Shown here: piece after piece, positions 16,393 to 27,028 of the stretch
Layout of the letters: every line of letters begins with the position of its first letter
How positions within the stretch are numbered: the first letter of the stretch is position 1
Source of the DNA: Corynebacterium glucuronolyticum
Lineage (GTDB): Bacteria > Actinomycetota > Actinomycetes > Mycobacteriales > Mycobacteriaceae
NCBI GenBank assembly: GCA_022772305.1
Contig: JALFAQ010000002.1
Coordinates: 1 to 64,000 of the forward strand
Reading direction: 5' to 3'
DNA: 64,000 bases
Position numbers and translations under genes: made by a program
Notes under the pieces: model-generated
Told to the model about the DNA's origin: nothing
What the model saw: the letters and a program-made list of their open reading frames with translations, nothing else
Databases searched by the model: none

Positions 16393-19300
16393 AGCGCAAT
16401 GATCTGCTTGGAGATCTTCTTCTCGGAAACCTTGTGTGCAGTGCCGAGACGTTGGGCAAACAAGCTGACACGCAATTCCTGGATGAGCCAGATAATGTCC
16501 TTCACCTTTTTGCTGTGAGCTGCCGATTTCGGTAGCTTCTTCAGTTTTGAGGCGAGCTGTCCCGTAACCCGATCGATAACATCCTGGCGCTCGCCGTCCT
16601 TGTCAGGGTTGGCCTCCAAGTCTTCGAGTCGAATCCGGGCGGCCTGGATGTACCGTTTCAGATGCTTGAGACGGGTGATTCCGAACGTAGAGATGGCGTT
16701 CGGGGGCACGATGGTATCTAGTTGCTTGCGGATGTCATCAATGGCCGATCCATCCCAATTCTTGAGCTCTTCACGTAGGGCTTCATACTCGTACAGCGCA
16801 GGGGCTAGTGCGGTAACCGTCTGGCGAACGTAGGAGGGTACGTCCGCTGCTACCTTTTTCTTGAGCTCCTCGAACTCGTCAGGAGAACGAACAGGCCCGC
16901 CGTGGGTGAGCATTAAATCCCTGATGGCAGCAATCCGAGCATCATTCACCAGCCCATCAGCGCCACCGTGTGGGTAGTTTTCCACGGCGACGCGTTGCTG
17001 CAGTGGGAGCCCCTTGAGCATCGCCTTGGTACCGACACTAATCGCGGACATGAGCATCGTCATGGTGGCCTGCACCATCGACATCTCGGCAGCTGCCTTT
17101 GTAGGCATAGCCTGCACCTTGAAGCCACCTTTGTCGGCGACGAGTGCGGGGTAGGCGGTGACTTTTTGGCCGTCGACCTCCGTATCGACGGTTTCCGGCA
17201 CGCTTCCCAAATTCTCCTTTGTCCAAGACTTAACCAGGTTGGACGAGGATGCCTTGGCCGCTTTTCCAATAGACGAGCGAATCTGGCCGGAACGTCGGTT
17301 TTGCAGAGCCTGCAAGTCCTTGTCCGAGTCCTTAATCTTGCCGTGCTTGTCGATGGCCGCGAAGGTGACCTGAACGTGCGGTGACACAGAGGAGAGGTCG
17401 AAATCCGTAGGTTCCACATTCCGCAAACCGAGGGACTGGAAGACGGAGGTGAGCTGGTCGACGATATTTCCCTCGTAGGGAATCAACCGGGGTAAAACCT
17501 TTGCTGCGTAGTCGGGGGCAGGTACCAACAGGCGTCGATAATGCTTAGGAAGGCTGCGAATAAGCTCCTTTACCAATTCCTGGCGAAGCCCCTGAACCTG
17601 CCACGTGAAGGGCTCAGGATCGACGGTGGCCAGGAGGGGAAGAGGTATGCGTACCGTCACGCCGTCGAAAGGAGAACCAGGTTCGAAGTGATAGGACAGC
17701 TCGAACTCGAGAGAACCCTGACGCCAGGCATCGGGGAAACTCTCCTCCGCGACAGCGTCTGCGTCGGGGTTGACCAACTTGTCCACATCGAAATCGAGGA
17801 GGTGCGGATCCTTTTGCCGACGACGCTTCCACCAGTGATCGAAGCGAATGCCCGAGGTGATGTGGCTCGGGAGGATGCGGTCATAGAAGCCGAATAGCGT
17901 GTCGTCATCAACGGTGATGTCTCGCCGGCGGGCCTTTTCCTCCAGGTCACGCACCTGCTCTAGCTTCTCTTGGTTTTCGTGGTAAAAGCGGTGGTGCGTT
18001 GTCCATTCGCCCTGTACGAGGGCATGGCGAATGAACATGTCGCGGGCAGCTTCTTCATCGACGGAGCCGTACAGTACGAGCCGATCAGCGATGATGGGCA
18101 CGCCGTAGACGAGGGTTTTCTCGTGAATCATCGCAGCAGAGCGCTTCTTCGACCAGGTCGGCTCCGAATACGTACGCTTCAACAGGTGTGGTGCAAGTTC
18201 TTCGACCCACTGCGGGTTGATAGCAGCGACTCCTCGAGCCCACAGCCGAGAGGTATCGACAAGCTCGGATGCCATGATGAACTCCGGAGGCTTCTTTGCC
18301 AGGCCAGATCCGGGGAAGATGAGGAACGATGTCCCCCGCGCCCCAGAGAACTCCTTGGAATCGCCCTTGCGTACGCCGATATGAGAAAGCAGCCCACTGA
18401 GGAGTGCCTTGTGGATGGAGTCCGCGTCAGTGAAGTACGAATGCGCGACCTCGACCGGTGTCGTAGGTGCAGGTGTTTTACCCTGCTGGGAGCCAGCCCC
18501 ACCACCGAGGTTCGGCGGAGCAGTGAGGTCAGGAATGTCCTCGCACCACAGCTTAGAGGTATCGACATTCCAGTACAGATCCTCGTAGACGCTGACCAGC
18601 TGACGGATCAAGTCGCGCCACTCGCGTGAACGCATGTAGTGGAGGAATTCGCGCTGTAGCCGCTTGCGGAACTGATTTCCTGACAGCCTGCTTTTAAGAG
18701 AACACAGGTATGCCCACAGGGCGAGGTAGCTCATGAGATCTGAGCCCTTGTCCTTAAAGCGCGAGTGCATTTGGTCTGCCTGCTGCTGCTTGTCCATGGG
18801 GCGCTCGCGAATATCCTGCAAGCTGAGAGCCGCGACGATGATGGTCACCGGCGCGAGAACATGCATCTTCTCTGCCTCGATGAGCATGCGTGCAAGGCGG
18901 GGGTCGACTGGAATCCGAGCAATTTGTCGGCCGATATCGGTGAGCTTAGGTGACGCGTCGTGGGTATTCTGCTCGAGGATTGCCCCAAGTTCCAAAAGCA
19001 GTTGAATGCCGTTTCGGATCGATTTCTCGTCGGGCGCTTGGACGAAGGGGAAGTTGCGGATATCCCCGAGTCTGAGCAGAGCCATTTGGAGAATGACGCT
19101 GGCGAGGTTGGTGCGATGGATTTCTGGGTCCGTGAATTCTGGTCTAGCCTCGAAATCTTCCTCGGAGTAAAGCCGAATGGCGATGCCATTTGCCACACGG
19201 CCGCAGCGGCCCGACCGCTGGTTTGCTGAGGCTTGACTAATCGGCTCGATGGGAAGTCGCTGTACTTTGGTGCGGTTGGAGTAGCGGGAGATACGTGCTA

Positions 19301-20411
19301 GACCAGTGTCGACGACGTAGTGAATTCCCGGCACTGTCAGAGATGTCTCTGCAATGTTTGTTGCTAGGACGATTCTCCTCCCGCGGTGGGAAGAAAAGAC
19401 GCGGTGTTGCTCGGCGTTGGACAAGCGCCCAAAGAGGGGAGTGACCTCTACATTTTTGTATTTGCGAGCGGCGATTGCATCCATGGCATCGCGGATATCG
19501 CGTTCGCCAGCGAAGAAGCAGAGGATGTCTCCTGTTCCCTCGTTCATGAGCTCGTCAAGTGCATGTGTGAGACCGTCGAGTTCGTCGATGGCTACCTCTT
19601 TGTCTCCCTGCATTCTCACGAGTGGTCGGTAGCGAATCTCCACGGGATACGTGCGTCCGGAGACCTCTACGACGGGGGCTGGGTTGCCGTCACGATCCGC
19701 AAAATGATGGGCAAATCGTTCGGGGTCAATAGTCGCCGACGTAATAATGACCTTCAGGTCTGGCCGTTTGGGAAGAAGCCGCTTGAGGTAGCCAAGTATA
19801 AAGTCAATGTTGAGTGAGCGCTCGTGTGCCTCGTCAATAATGATGGTGTCGTACGCGTTGAGGAAACGGTCGCGCTGCATCTCGGCGAGAAGAATACCGT
19901 CAGTCATAATTTTGACTGCCGTGTGTGGCCCCACCTTGTCATCAAAGCGGATGGCGTAACCTACGGATTCGCCAATCTTTTGACCAACCTCGTCGGCGAT
20001 GCGCTCTGCCACCGTTCGGGCCGCGAGCCTGCGGGGCTGAGTGTGCCCGATCATGCCGCGCCTGCCACGCCCAATATCCAGACAGATTTTGGGAATCTGG
20101 GTAGTTTTACCCGAGCCGGTTTCGCCGGCGATGATGACGACCTGGTTATTCTTGATGGCATCGGCGATGTCATCGACGCGCCCACTGACGGGAAGCTCAG
20201 CAGGGTAAAAGACTTCGGGGATCCTAGAGGAAATGCCTGCCATGCGCTTCTCTGCGTGGACAAGATCCTTTTCAATAGCTTCCAGTGCCCGATCTGTGCG
20301 TGCCTTTTTCAGGCGAGCGCGAAACCGCCGTTCATCCTGAAGTCGGACGTTGGCGAGGCGGGCGTAGAGGGAGTTCTTGGACGTCGAAGAGTTAGTCATG
20401 TCGCCGAACAT
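16389..20411 (-). CDS. hrpA: ATP-dependent RNA helicase HrpA
   Basis: A 1340-residue DEAH-box RNA helicase, full length for the HrpA family. Motif I is [13 protein letters not shown] (about 96-108), then DEAH in [15 protein letters not shown] in [11 protein letters not shown], and motif [12 protein letters not shown] large C-terminal region matching the DUF3418 part of HrpA follows. In other bacteria HrpA acts on mRNA and stalled ribosomes. Both MFGDM (20411) and MTNSS (20399) are possible starts. It ends convergently on nrdR. Confidence 0.95.
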   Translation of the reverse strand: MFGDMTNSSTSKNSLYARLANVRLQDERRFRARLKKARTDRALEAIEKDLVHAEKRMAGISSRIPEVFYPAELPVSGRVDDIADAIKNNQVVIIAGETGSGKTTQIPKICLDIGRGRRGMIGHTQPRRLAARTVAERIADEVGQKIGESVGYAIRFDDKVGPHTAVKIMTDGILLAEMQRDRFLNAYDTIIIDEAHERSLNIDFILGYLKRLLPKRPDLKVIITSATIDPERFAHHFADRDGNPAPVVEVSGRTYPVEIRYRPLVRMQGDKEVAIDELDGLTHALDELMNEGTGDILCFFAGERDIRDAMDAIAARKYKNVEVTPLFGRLSNAEQHRVFSSHRGRRIVLATNIAETSLTVPGIHYVVDTGLARISRYSNRTKVQRLPIEPISQASANQRSGRCGRVANGIAIRLYSEEDFEARPEFTDPEIHRTNLASVILQMALLRLGDIRNFPFVQAPDEKSIRNGIQLLLELGAILEQNTHDASPKLTDIGRQIARIPVDPRLARMLIEAEKMHVLAPVTIIVAALSLQDIRERPMDKQQQADQMHSRFKDKGSDLMSYLALWAYLCSLKSRLSGNQFRKRLQREFLHYMRSREWRDLIRQLVSVYEDLYWNVDTSKLWCEDIPDLTAPPNLGGGAGSQQGKTPAPTTPVEVAHSYFTDADSIHKALLSGLLSHIGVRKGDSKEFSGARGTSFLIFPGSGLAKKPPEFIMASELVDTSRLWARGVAAINPQWVEELAPHLLKRTYSEPTWSKKRSAAMIHEKTLVYGVPIIADRLVLYGSVDEEAARDMFIRHALVQGEWTTHHRFYHENQEKLEQVRDLEEKARRRDITVDDDTLFGFYDRILPSHITSGIRFDHWWKRRRQKDPHLLDFDVDKLVNPDADAVAEESFPDAWRQGSLEFELSYHFEPGSPFDGVTVRIPLPLLATVDPEPFTWQVQGLRQELVKELIRSLPKHYRRLLVPAPDYAAKVLPRLIPYEGNIVDQLTSVFQSLGLRNVEPTDFDLSSVSPHVQVTFAAIDKHGKIKDSDKDLQALQNRRSGQIRSSIGKAAKASSSNLVKSWTKENLGSVPETVDTEVDGQKVTAYPALVADKGGFKVQAMPTKAAAEMSMVQATMTMLMSAISVGTKAMLKGLPLQQRVAVENYPHGGADGLVNDARIAAIRDLMLTHGGPVRSPDEFEELKKKVAADVPSYVRQTVTALAPALYEYEALREELKNWDGSAIDDIRKQLDTIVPPNAISTFGITRLKHLKRYIQAARIRLEDLEANPDKDGERQDVIDRVTGQLASKLKKLPKSAAHSKKVKDIIWLIQELRVSLFAQRLGTAHKVSEKKISKQIIAL

Positions 20412-20446
20412 TCTAGGTGGTAATGCAAGGACTCACCAAGTAATGG

Positions 20447-20484
20447 AAAAAAGCCGGTGTGTTACCCATGGAGTAACACACCGG
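20447..20484 (-). terminator. Terminator after oxyR
   Basis: Perfect 12-bp arms CCGGTGTGTTAC and GTAACACACCGG flank a 7-base loop. The minus strand continues with CTTTTTTCC. One of the strongest terminators in the window. Confidence 0.92.
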
Positions 20485-20544
20485 ACTGGTGGCATATCGC
20501 CGGAAACCGGCAACAGCCTAAGACTACAGCCTGAAATACCTCGT

Positions 20545-21483
20545 TTACAGATCCTTTTCTGGAACTGCGTCGTAAGCGTTCTTGAACACGGTGCCTAGCT
20601 GCTCAATTTCCGCGGTGCGGGAGCTGGAAGAGCGGTGTACGAGACCAATGGTGCGACGAGCGCCGGCATCCTCTGCAAAGGTGGCGAATGCCAGACCCGG
20701 ACGGTGGATCTCGGAGTGCAGAGCGGAGACGGGCAGGAGGGTGGAGCCCATGCCATTTGCGACGCACTGAACGACGGTGGTGAGGCTTGCGGCGCGAGTA
20801 ACACGGCTGTACACCCCAGGCTTTACATCTGCGGAGCGACACAGATCGATGATCTGATCGCGCAAGCAGTGGCCATCGTCGAGAAGCAAAAGCTCGGTGT
20901 CATTAAGCGCAGAGATCTTGAGATCCTTGGCACCGGCGAGTTCGTTGTCCTCTGGGACGACGAGCACGAAGGGCTCCTCGTACAACGGGATATCGATGAG
21001 GCCAGAGGTGTGCGACGGGAGGGCCATGAGGTTCACGTCGATGTGGCCATCGCGGAGAGAATCCACCAGGTGCGTGGTTTGATCCTCGACGATGCGGGGC
21101 TTGAGCTCCGGGTATTCTTCCCTCAACGCGGTTAGTGCGTTGGGGAGGATGTACGGTGCGACGGTGGGGATAATGCCGACGGTCAGCGGCCCAGTGAGGG
21201 AGCCGTCGGCACCACGTGCGTGGTTATAAAATGCATCGGCTGCTTCCAGAGTCTGCTTAGCGTAGGGCAGAAGTGCTTCGCCTACGGGCGTGACGAGAAC
21301 GCGACGGGTGGAGCGCTCGATGAGCTGGATTCCGAGCCCATTTTCCAGGGCTACGAGAGCCTGACTGAGGGAGGGTTGGGAGATGTTTAGCTTGTTTGCT
21401 GCTGCACCAAAGTGCTTGTTTTCCGCGATCGTGACGAATGTGCGGATTTGAGCCAAGGTAGGTTTGTAGTCTTTGTTACTCAT
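20545..21483 (-). CDS. oxyR: Peroxide-sensing LysR regulator OxyR
   Basis: A 312-residue LysR-type regulator. The N-terminal HTH is KHFGAAANKLNISQPSLSQALVALENGLG. Two cysteines, Cys206 (DDGHCLRDQ) and Cys215 (IIDLCRS), have the nine-residue spacing of the redox disulfide of OxyR, which identifies it among LysR proteins. It controls catalase and other oxidative-stress genes in relatives. No catalase or dps gene is adjacent here. A long leader region lies upstream. Confidence 0.94.
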   Translation of the reverse strand: MSNKDYKPTLAQIRTFVTIAENKHFGAAANKLNISQPSLSQALVALENGLGIQLIERSTRRVLVTPVGEALLPYAKQTLEAADAFYNHARGADGSLTGPLTVGIIPTVAPYILPNALTALREEYPELKPRIVEDQTTHLVDSLRDGHIDVNLMALPSHTSGLIDIPLYEEPFVLVVPEDNELAGAKDLKISALNDTELLLLDDGHCLRDQIIDLCRSADVKPGVYSRVTRAASLTTVVQCVANGMGSTLLPVSALHSEIHRPGLAFATFAEDAGARRTIGLVHRSSSSRTAEIEQLGTVFKNAYDAVPEKDL

Positions 21484-22020
21484 ACCAACACAATAACCTA
21501 TCGTTGGGCTTACAAAGTAAACTGATCACTGACCAAACATAAAAATTCAATTATGGTAAATCGTCTTTGCAGGCCAGTGGGGATAAAAAAATTACAGTGA
21601 GTTCTGTCACATTGATGTAAATCTTGCCTAAATAGCGAAAGTATTATCTTTGTCGCACGCGTTGTCGCTGTTTTGCTAATGGTGTGGTAAACCGTAAAAA
21701 CTGCACGTAATCCTAGGGTATGAGGACGGTCAAAGTAGACTGTGAGATTGCTGTATGTGTGCAATTTACACGTAAGATAAAGGGTAATTTGGGTAGGTTC
21801 TGAGGTTTTCTGGTAGAAAGTAATGGAGATGATTTTTTAGGCAAATATATTTGCATATGACGAGGTCAGAGCTTTGTGAGAACCTGCCTATTAACGGTAA
21901 ATCTAATAAGTTTGACGATTCTACCGGGTAATTACGCTGTCACCTGGACACCTGGGGCAGTGGTTAGGTTCACTTTACTAGACTGTATGGCGAATGTCGG
22001 GGTGAAAACGGGTGGGGTCT
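21484..22020. other. AT-rich intergenic region upstream of oxyR
   Basis: About 537 bases without a credible gene; the 84-codon minus ORF here has no ribosome binding site and an unlikely composition. The region is clearly more AT-rich than its surroundings. It must hold the oxyR promoter and the LysE gene's 3' end, and contains a GlxR-like site. Confidence 0.5.
21596..21611. promoter_or_regulatory. GlxR/CRP-like site upstream of oxyR
   Basis: AGTGAGTTCTGTCACA differs from the corynebacterial GlxR consensus TGTGA-N6-TCACA at one base. It lies about 115 bases upstream of the oxyR start. Confidence 0.4.
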
Positions 22021-22683
22021 CTACAGTGTCGAGATAATTTGAGAAGCCGCCTCATAGAGGAAGGTCGCACCAACGATTGCGAAGATTGCACCCGAGCCCA
22101 TGTCTATGTATGATCCCGCTTTGAGCAGCTGCTGTTGGATTGCCCTGGTAGACACGACGACAGCCAAGAAGGAGAAGAAAACCAAGGTGGAAAGCCCCAT
22201 GACTGCGATGATCGAAAGCGAAACCGAGAGTGATGGATCCGGAGGAACCAGTGGGGCAAAAAGGGACAGTAGGATGAGCAGGAACTTCGGGTTGGACAGG
22301 TTTGTAAAAAGCCCCATCCGCATAGCCTGGGGAACTGAGCGATTGCTGTCCCCTGCATCTGAGCTGGGAAGCTGGAGATCGTTGTTTCGATTCTTCCATT
22401 CGCGGAAGCCGGAGCGGAGGGTCTTGAGCCCGAGGTAGACAAGCCACATGCCACCGAGCCCCTGAATAAACACCATGATCGCGGGGTGGGTGACGAGAAC
22501 AGCTGCGATACCGGCAACAGTAATCGTGACCCAGATGATGTTGCCGATGGTGATACCGAATGCGGCACCCAGGGCGCGAGCCCGCGAACGCACAGCCAGC
22601 CGAAGGACGAGGAAAATATCCGGTCCTGGGGCGACCATTCCAACAAAGTTGAGCACAAGCATGGTCAGCAGCATCTTTGCCAC
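22021..22683 (-). CDS. LysE/RhtB-family amino acid exporter
   Basis: A 220-residue membrane protein with five to six hydrophobic segments. The N-terminal family motif is MVAPGPDIFLVLRLAVRSRARALGAAFGITIGN, typical of RhtB/LysE translocators, which export amino acids or homoserine-type compounds across the cytoplasmic membrane. The substrate cannot be told from the sequence. The short, mostly hydrophilic stretch after residue 105 (NRNNDLQLPSSDAGDSNRS) is a likely cytoplasmic loop. Confidence 0.9.
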   Translation of the reverse strand: MAKMLLTMLVLNFVGMVAPGPDIFLVLRLAVRSRARALGAAFGITIGNIIWVTITVAGIAAVLVTHPAIMVFIQGLGGMWLVYLGLKTLRSGFREWKNRNNDLQLPSSDAGDSNRSVPQAMRMGLFTNLSNPKFLLILLSLFAPLVPPDPSLSVSLSIIAVMGLSTLVFFSFLAVVVSTRAIQQQLLKAGSYIDMGSGAIFAIVGATFLYEAASQIISTL

Positions 22684-22800
22684 GGTCCGGCGCCCCTTTC
22701 GTGTATAACCGTCATGTCATTCTTTCTCGGCCGGTACGGCCTCGTTAGGTTATACCATAGTGCAGGGGATGCGAGCGCTGATTGGCGCGCCCAGTTAACG

Positions 22801-23220
22801 TTATTCGGCGCGGAGGAGAGCCTCACGTCCGAACATCGCTGCGGTATCCACTGCCGTGGGGTGCCCGATATCAAGCTTTGCCCCGGCCTGGAGAAGAACC
22901 TTCACAATCTCATCCTCGCCCTTGAAAAGCGCGCCGGCGATGATGGATTGGTTTCGCTTGTTAAGCCTGTTGACATCGGCACCGAGATCGATGAGGCCAC
23001 GAACTGCGGGACGATTGCCACTGTAAGCTGCGAGCATGAGGAGTGTATTGCCATCTTCGTTGGTGAGATCCACGGGTACACCAGCGCGAACATACTCGAG
23101 AAGCAACGCGGAATCTGCAGGTGTAGCAGAGCGGGCGAGGTTAAAAACCTTGGAAGCAAATTCTATCGTCTCGTTATCCATACCAGCCGGAGTCGCGGAA
23201 TGAGTCGAGTTGTCAGTCAT
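22801..23220 (-). CDS. Ankyrin-repeat protein
   Basis: A 139-residue protein from ATG 23220 (MTDNSTHSATPAGMDN), preceded by AGAAAGGATGAC, a good ribosome binding site that overlaps the helicase stop region. Three ankyrin-type repeats are visible: VPVDLTNEDGNTLLMLAAYSG, the repeat around LIDLGADVNRLNKRNQSIIAGAL, and the one around LLQAGAKLDIGHPT. Such small ankyrin proteins act through protein-protein binding; the partner is unknown. It starts only 10 bases after the helicase gene, so the two are probably co-transcribed. Confidence 0.88.
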   Translation of the reverse strand: MTDNSTHSATPAGMDNETIEFASKVFNLARSATPADSALLLEYVRAGVPVDLTNEDGNTLLMLAAYSGNRPAVRGLIDLGADVNRLNKRNQSIIAGALFKGEDEIVKVLLQAGAKLDIGHPTAVDTAAMFGREALLRAE

Positions 23221-23230
23221 GTCATCCTTT

Positions 23231-25747
23231 CTAGTTCTGCTCAATCGTGAGGGAGCTGAGTCGGACCTCACCCTCGGCGTCGGAGGCATCGAGATCGACG
23301 GTGCCTACGAAAGCGAAGGAGCGATCATCTTCTGGATCCTTAATGATCTGGCGGACATGCCAGGTGCGGCCGTCTTCCTCCAACCGGAAATACTCCTTGC
23401 CACGGGCTGCGTTGGTGAGATCCACATCGTCGTAGTCGTCGAAGTAGTTGTCCAAAGCAAGGGACACATCGGGTTTGTCGTCGAGATAATCGATGAGTTC
23501 GTCAAGAGTGTCTTCCTTTTCCAAAGCGAAGAGCTCGACGATGTGGAAGAAGTAGTTGCGTACCATGATCGTAAATGCACGCCTATTTGCCGTCAGTGCG
23601 TTGGGATCGGTGACACCGAACGCGAGCTGCTGTTCCACCGTGTCTTCGGAAACAGGGGCATCAGGGTCTGCCATCTGCGCCCATTCGTCAATCAGTGAGG
23701 AATCAACCTGCTGGATGATTTCGCCGAGCCACACCACGATATCGTCCAGCTCGTCTGTGTAGTAGGCCTCCGGTACTGATTGCTTGAGCGTTCGCCACGC
23801 ATCGGTGAGATAGCGCAGCACTTCGCCTTCCGAGCGGGAGACTCCGAATTCGGCGACGATATCTGAGAAGGTAAGACCGTGCTCGATCATGTATCGCACG
23901 ACCGTCTTGGGGGTGAGTTCGTATTCATGCACCCAGGGGTGACCGGACGCGTAAGTCTCGAAGGCCTGTGTCAAGAGCTCTCCGAGAGGCTGAGGCCAGG
24001 TAACCTCGTCCAAGATGGCGCGTCGCTCGTTGTAGTCCACGCCCTCATCCTTGAGCGTGGCGTTTTCCTCGCTGCGCTCCGCACGTTGTTGGGCGCGCAG
24101 GAGATTTCGGGGATTCTCCAGAATCGACTCGAATACGCTAATGACATCAAGCGTGAACGACGGCGATTCTGGATCCAGAAGTTCGAGCGCTGCAAGAGCA
24201 AATTGCCCCAACGGCTGGTTGAGCGCAAAGTCTCGGGGCATGTCCTCGGTGAGTTCGACTCCATCCTCTGTGGAAACAACGCCTGCTTCCACCAGACCCC
24301 GGTAGAGCTCGATTGCGGTGAGGATATCGTGGTTTTGCTGTTTGCGCGTGTTGTGCGAGGTGCGCAGGAGATGCCGGAAATGCTCAAACGTATCGCCCTC
24401 GCGTGCAAGGACGTTGATGATCATGGAGGTGCTGACCCGGAACTGACTCGTCAGCTGCTCAGGCGCTGCCGTTGTGAGCTTGTCAAAGGTCTCGTCACTC
24501 CATGTCACCTCGCCCTTTTTCACTTTCGTCTTGCGCAGCTTCTTGAGCTTCTTTTCATCCTGTCCGGCGCGCTTGCGCAGCTTGTAGTTTTCAATCTCGT
24601 GCTCGGGAGCTTCGACGATGACGGTGCCCATCGTGTCAAAGCCGGCGCGACCAGCACGGCCGGCAATCTGGTGAAACTCGCGGGATTTCAATACACGGCT
24701 GCGGAAGCCGTCGTATTTGACGAGGCCGGTAAACAACACGGTGCGAATTGGGACGTTAATGCCAACGCCGAGGGTATCGGTACCACAAATGACCTTGAGC
24801 AGCCCTGCCTGTGAAAGGCGCTCGACGAGGCGACGATATTTGGGAAGCATGCCGGCATGGTGCACGCCGATTCCCTTGCGTAAGAGGCGTGACAATGTTT
24901 TGCCGAACTTGGTGGTGAAGCGGAAGGAGCCGATCTCCTCGGCAATTTTTTCCTTCTCCTCTTTGCTGCACACGTTGATGCTGGTCAGTGCTTGTGCCTG
25001 TTCCAGAGCTTCGCGCTGCGTGAAATGCACGATGTAGACCGGTACGGTGCCGGACTCGAGGAGATTCACGACAGTTTCCTGGACAGGGGTGTAGACGTAA
25101 TGGAATTCGAGCGGAACAGGTCGTTCCGAGCCTGTCACTTCGTTGGTGTCCCGCCCGGTCCTCTGTGTCAGGTCCTCACGCAAAGCGGTGGTATCACCGA
25201 GTGTTGCGCTCATGAGGAGGAATTGAGCCTTGGGGAGTTCCAGCAGCGGCACTTGCCATGCCCAGCCACGCTGTGGATCTGCGTAGTAGTGGAACTCGTC
25301 CATAATGACCTGGTCGATGTCCGCCTCGGCACCGTCGCGTAGGGCAATGTTTGCGACGATCTCTGCCGTTGCGCAAATGATTGGTGCCTTACCATTGACG
25401 GTTGCATCGCCGGTCATCATGCCGACGTTTTCGGGGCCGAACATTGAGCACAGCGAGAAGAATTTCTCACTCACCAGTGCTTTAATAGGTGCGGTGTAAA
25501 ACGACCTCTGACCGCGAGCGAGGGCAATGAAATGAGCAGCATTTGCCACCATCGACTTGCCGGATCCAGTTGGCGTGGACAAGATGACGTTGTCCCCGGC
25601 GAGGATACCGAGGGCAGCTTCCTCCTGTGCAGGGTAGAGCCCGATGCCCTTAGAACGTACGTAGTGCAAGAATGAGTCGAAGGTTGCTTCGTCGACAAGC
25701 GATTCTGGGACCTCTTCGAGGTCGGGGAGCATCTGAGAGAGATTCAC
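23231..25747 (-). CDS. DEAD/DEAH-box helicase with DUF3516 domain
   Basis: An 838-residue SF2 helicase. Motif I is STPTGSGKSMVANAA, motif II MDEFHYY (a DEFH box), motif III LMSATLGDT, and motif VI HQIAGRAGRAGFD. The C-terminal third is the DUF3516 region found in actinobacterial Ski2-like helicases. It most likely unwinds RNA or RNA-DNA hybrids. It is preceded by the PAC2 gene (129-base gap) and followed by the ankyrin gene on the same strand. The family call is firm; the target is unknown. Confidence 0.92.
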   Translation of the reverse strand: MNLSQMLPDLEEVPESLVDEATFDSFLHYVRSKGIGLYPAQEEAALGILAGDNVILSTPTGSGKSMVANAAHFIALARGQRSFYTAPIKALVSEKFFSLCSMFGPENVGMMTGDATVNGKAPIICATAEIVANIALRDGAEADIDQVIMDEFHYYADPQRGWAWQVPLLELPKAQFLLMSATLGDTTALREDLTQRTGRDTNEVTGSERPVPLEFHYVYTPVQETVVNLLESGTVPVYIVHFTQREALEQAQALTSINVCSKEEKEKIAEEIGSFRFTTKFGKTLSRLLRKGIGVHHAGMLPKYRRLVERLSQAGLLKVICGTDTLGVGINVPIRTVLFTGLVKYDGFRSRVLKSREFHQIAGRAGRAGFDTMGTVIVEAPEHEIENYKLRKRAGQDEKKLKKLRKTKVKKGEVTWSDETFDKLTTAAPEQLTSQFRVSTSMIINVLAREGDTFEHFRHLLRTSHNTRKQQNHDILTAIELYRGLVEAGVVSTEDGVELTEDMPRDFALNQPLGQFALAALELLDPESPSFTLDVISVFESILENPRNLLRAQQRAERSEENATLKDEGVDYNERRAILDEVTWPQPLGELLTQAFETYASGHPWVHEYELTPKTVVRYMIEHGLTFSDIVAEFGVSRSEGEVLRYLTDAWRTLKQSVPEAYYTDELDDIVVWLGEIIQQVDSSLIDEWAQMADPDAPVSEDTVEQQLAFGVTDPNALTANRRAFTIMVRNYFFHIVELFALEKEDTLDELIDYLDDKPDVSLALDNYFDDYDDVDLTNAARGKEYFRLEEDGRTWHVRQIIKDPEDDRSFAFVGTVDLDASDAEGEVRLSSLTIEQN

Positions 25748-25876
25748 CGGAGGGGATGTCCTTTCACATCATGCAGTCGACTGGCAACCCGGCGTGGAGG
25801 TCACGCTGTGCCTGGTTGATTTCCAGAGTACTTGGGTGACCCCACACGGGGTGACACTCCTCCGCCGGCACCGAGG

Positions 25877-27028
25877 CTACTGGGCATTGGGATCCTCACC
25901 CTCGTCAGACGGAGGTGTCTCCGGTTGTTTTGTCTCGCCCTCGTCGCTGTCTTCGTGATCAGCAGGGGACGAGGTTGGTGTGCCACCGAGCTCCTCAGTG
26001 AAGGACCGAAGCGCCTCCCTCGGGTCGGTGGTGCCTGGGGCAGCTTGTACTTCGTCATCACCGGCGGAACTGCGTGGCAGCGCGCCGGGTTGCTGGGGAG
26101 ACTTCTGGTCGGTGACAGAAGCGAGGAACCGTTCGAACTCTTCGCCGATTTCCTCTGAGGAGGGAATTGCTGCTTCACCAGGCAACGCCATTCCCGGATG
26201 TGTCTGTCGGAATTCTTCCAGCCGCTCATCGTACTGCTGCTCAAGAATGCCCACGACCTGCTGGATCTCGCCGTTTTCGGCAGTCTGCTGGTAGAGCTGT
26301 TCTTCCACCTTCTCCGCATCACGCTCGAGAACGTGGAGGGGAAGCTTCACATCGGCAATGTCTTCCACCGCCCGGAGGAGGTTCAGCGTTGCCTCTGGGT
26401 AGAGCGATCCAGCGATGTAATTGGGAACCATGGCGGTGTACCCGCCTGTCTTCTTCCCGCGTTCCTGCAGAACGGACTCAATAGTCAGCTGTGCAGAACC
26501 GGGCAGGTGAACGATGGAATCAAAGAAGATGTGCTTGTTCTTCAGCGCGGCGAAGTTGCCATGGGCAGAGACGAGCATGGGGCGCGTGTGCGGTACCGCC
26601 ATCGGGGCAGAGTACAGGCAGATCGTCTTGTCCACACCGTACTTTTCCACCAGATCAGCAACCGCCTGGGAAAAACCGTCCCAGCGCAGATCCGGCTCCG
26701 GACCGGAAAGCAGCAGGAAAGGGTGCCCCTCAACGTCGCGAACGACGCGCAGTCCAAGCTCCATCTTGTCTACTGCAGCGACCCGAGAGTCTCGCAGGGT
26801 GACAGTAGGACGGCGCGAGCGGTAGTCGATCAACTCGTCGTTGTTAAACGAGGCAACCAAGCGATTATCAAGGGCGGCAAGCAGATGATCTGCGGCCGCC
26901 TCTACTGCATGACCTGCGTCTGCGTATCCCTGCAGCGCGACAATCATTGTGACCGTGGATTCGTGTGAACCGGCCATCTCCGGTGCAGGATATTCAAGGT
27001 CGTACATGGAGCGTTCATTGTCAGCCAT
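25877..27028 (-). CDS. PAC2-family protein
   Basis: A 383-residue protein. The first ~300 residues form a PAC2 (proteasome-assembly-chaperone-like) domain, with the typical start LEYPAPEMAG...VTMIVALQGYADAGHAVEAAADHLLAAL and the segment ICLYSAPMAVPHTRP. The last ~80 residues are Pro/Glu/Asp/Ser-rich and disordered. Bacterial PAC2 proteins are thought to be chaperone-like scaffolds; most corynebacteria lack a 20S proteasome, so the role is open. It heads a possible operon with the DUF3516 helicase. Confidence 0.87.
   Translation of the reverse strand: MADNERSMYDLEYPAPEMAGSHESTVTMIVALQGYADAGHAVEAAADHLLAALDNRLVASFNNDELIDYRSRRPTVTLRDSRVAAVDKMELGLRVVRDVEGHPFLLLSGPEPDLRWDGFSQAVADLVEKYGVDKTICLYSAPMAVPHTRPMLVSAHGNFAALKNKHIFFDSIVHLPGSAQLTIESVLQERGKKTGGYTAMVPNYIAGSLYPEATLNLLRAVEDIADVKLPLHVLERDAEKVEEQLYQQTAENGEIQQVVGILEQQYDERLEEFRQTHPGMALPGEAAIPSSEEIGEEFERFLASVTDQKSPQQPGALPRSSAGDDEVQAAPGTTDPREALRSFTEELGGTPTSSPADHEDSDEGETKQPETPPSDEGEDPNAQ

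Noticed and set aside
21510-21764. 84-codon minus ORF upstream of oxyR
   Set aside because: No ribosome binding site, atypical composition, and it covers the expected oxyR promoter region.
22745-22765. Possible DtxR operator (TTAGGTTATACC) upstream of the LysE gene
   Set aside because: Only the left half matches the 19-bp consensus; the right half is missing.
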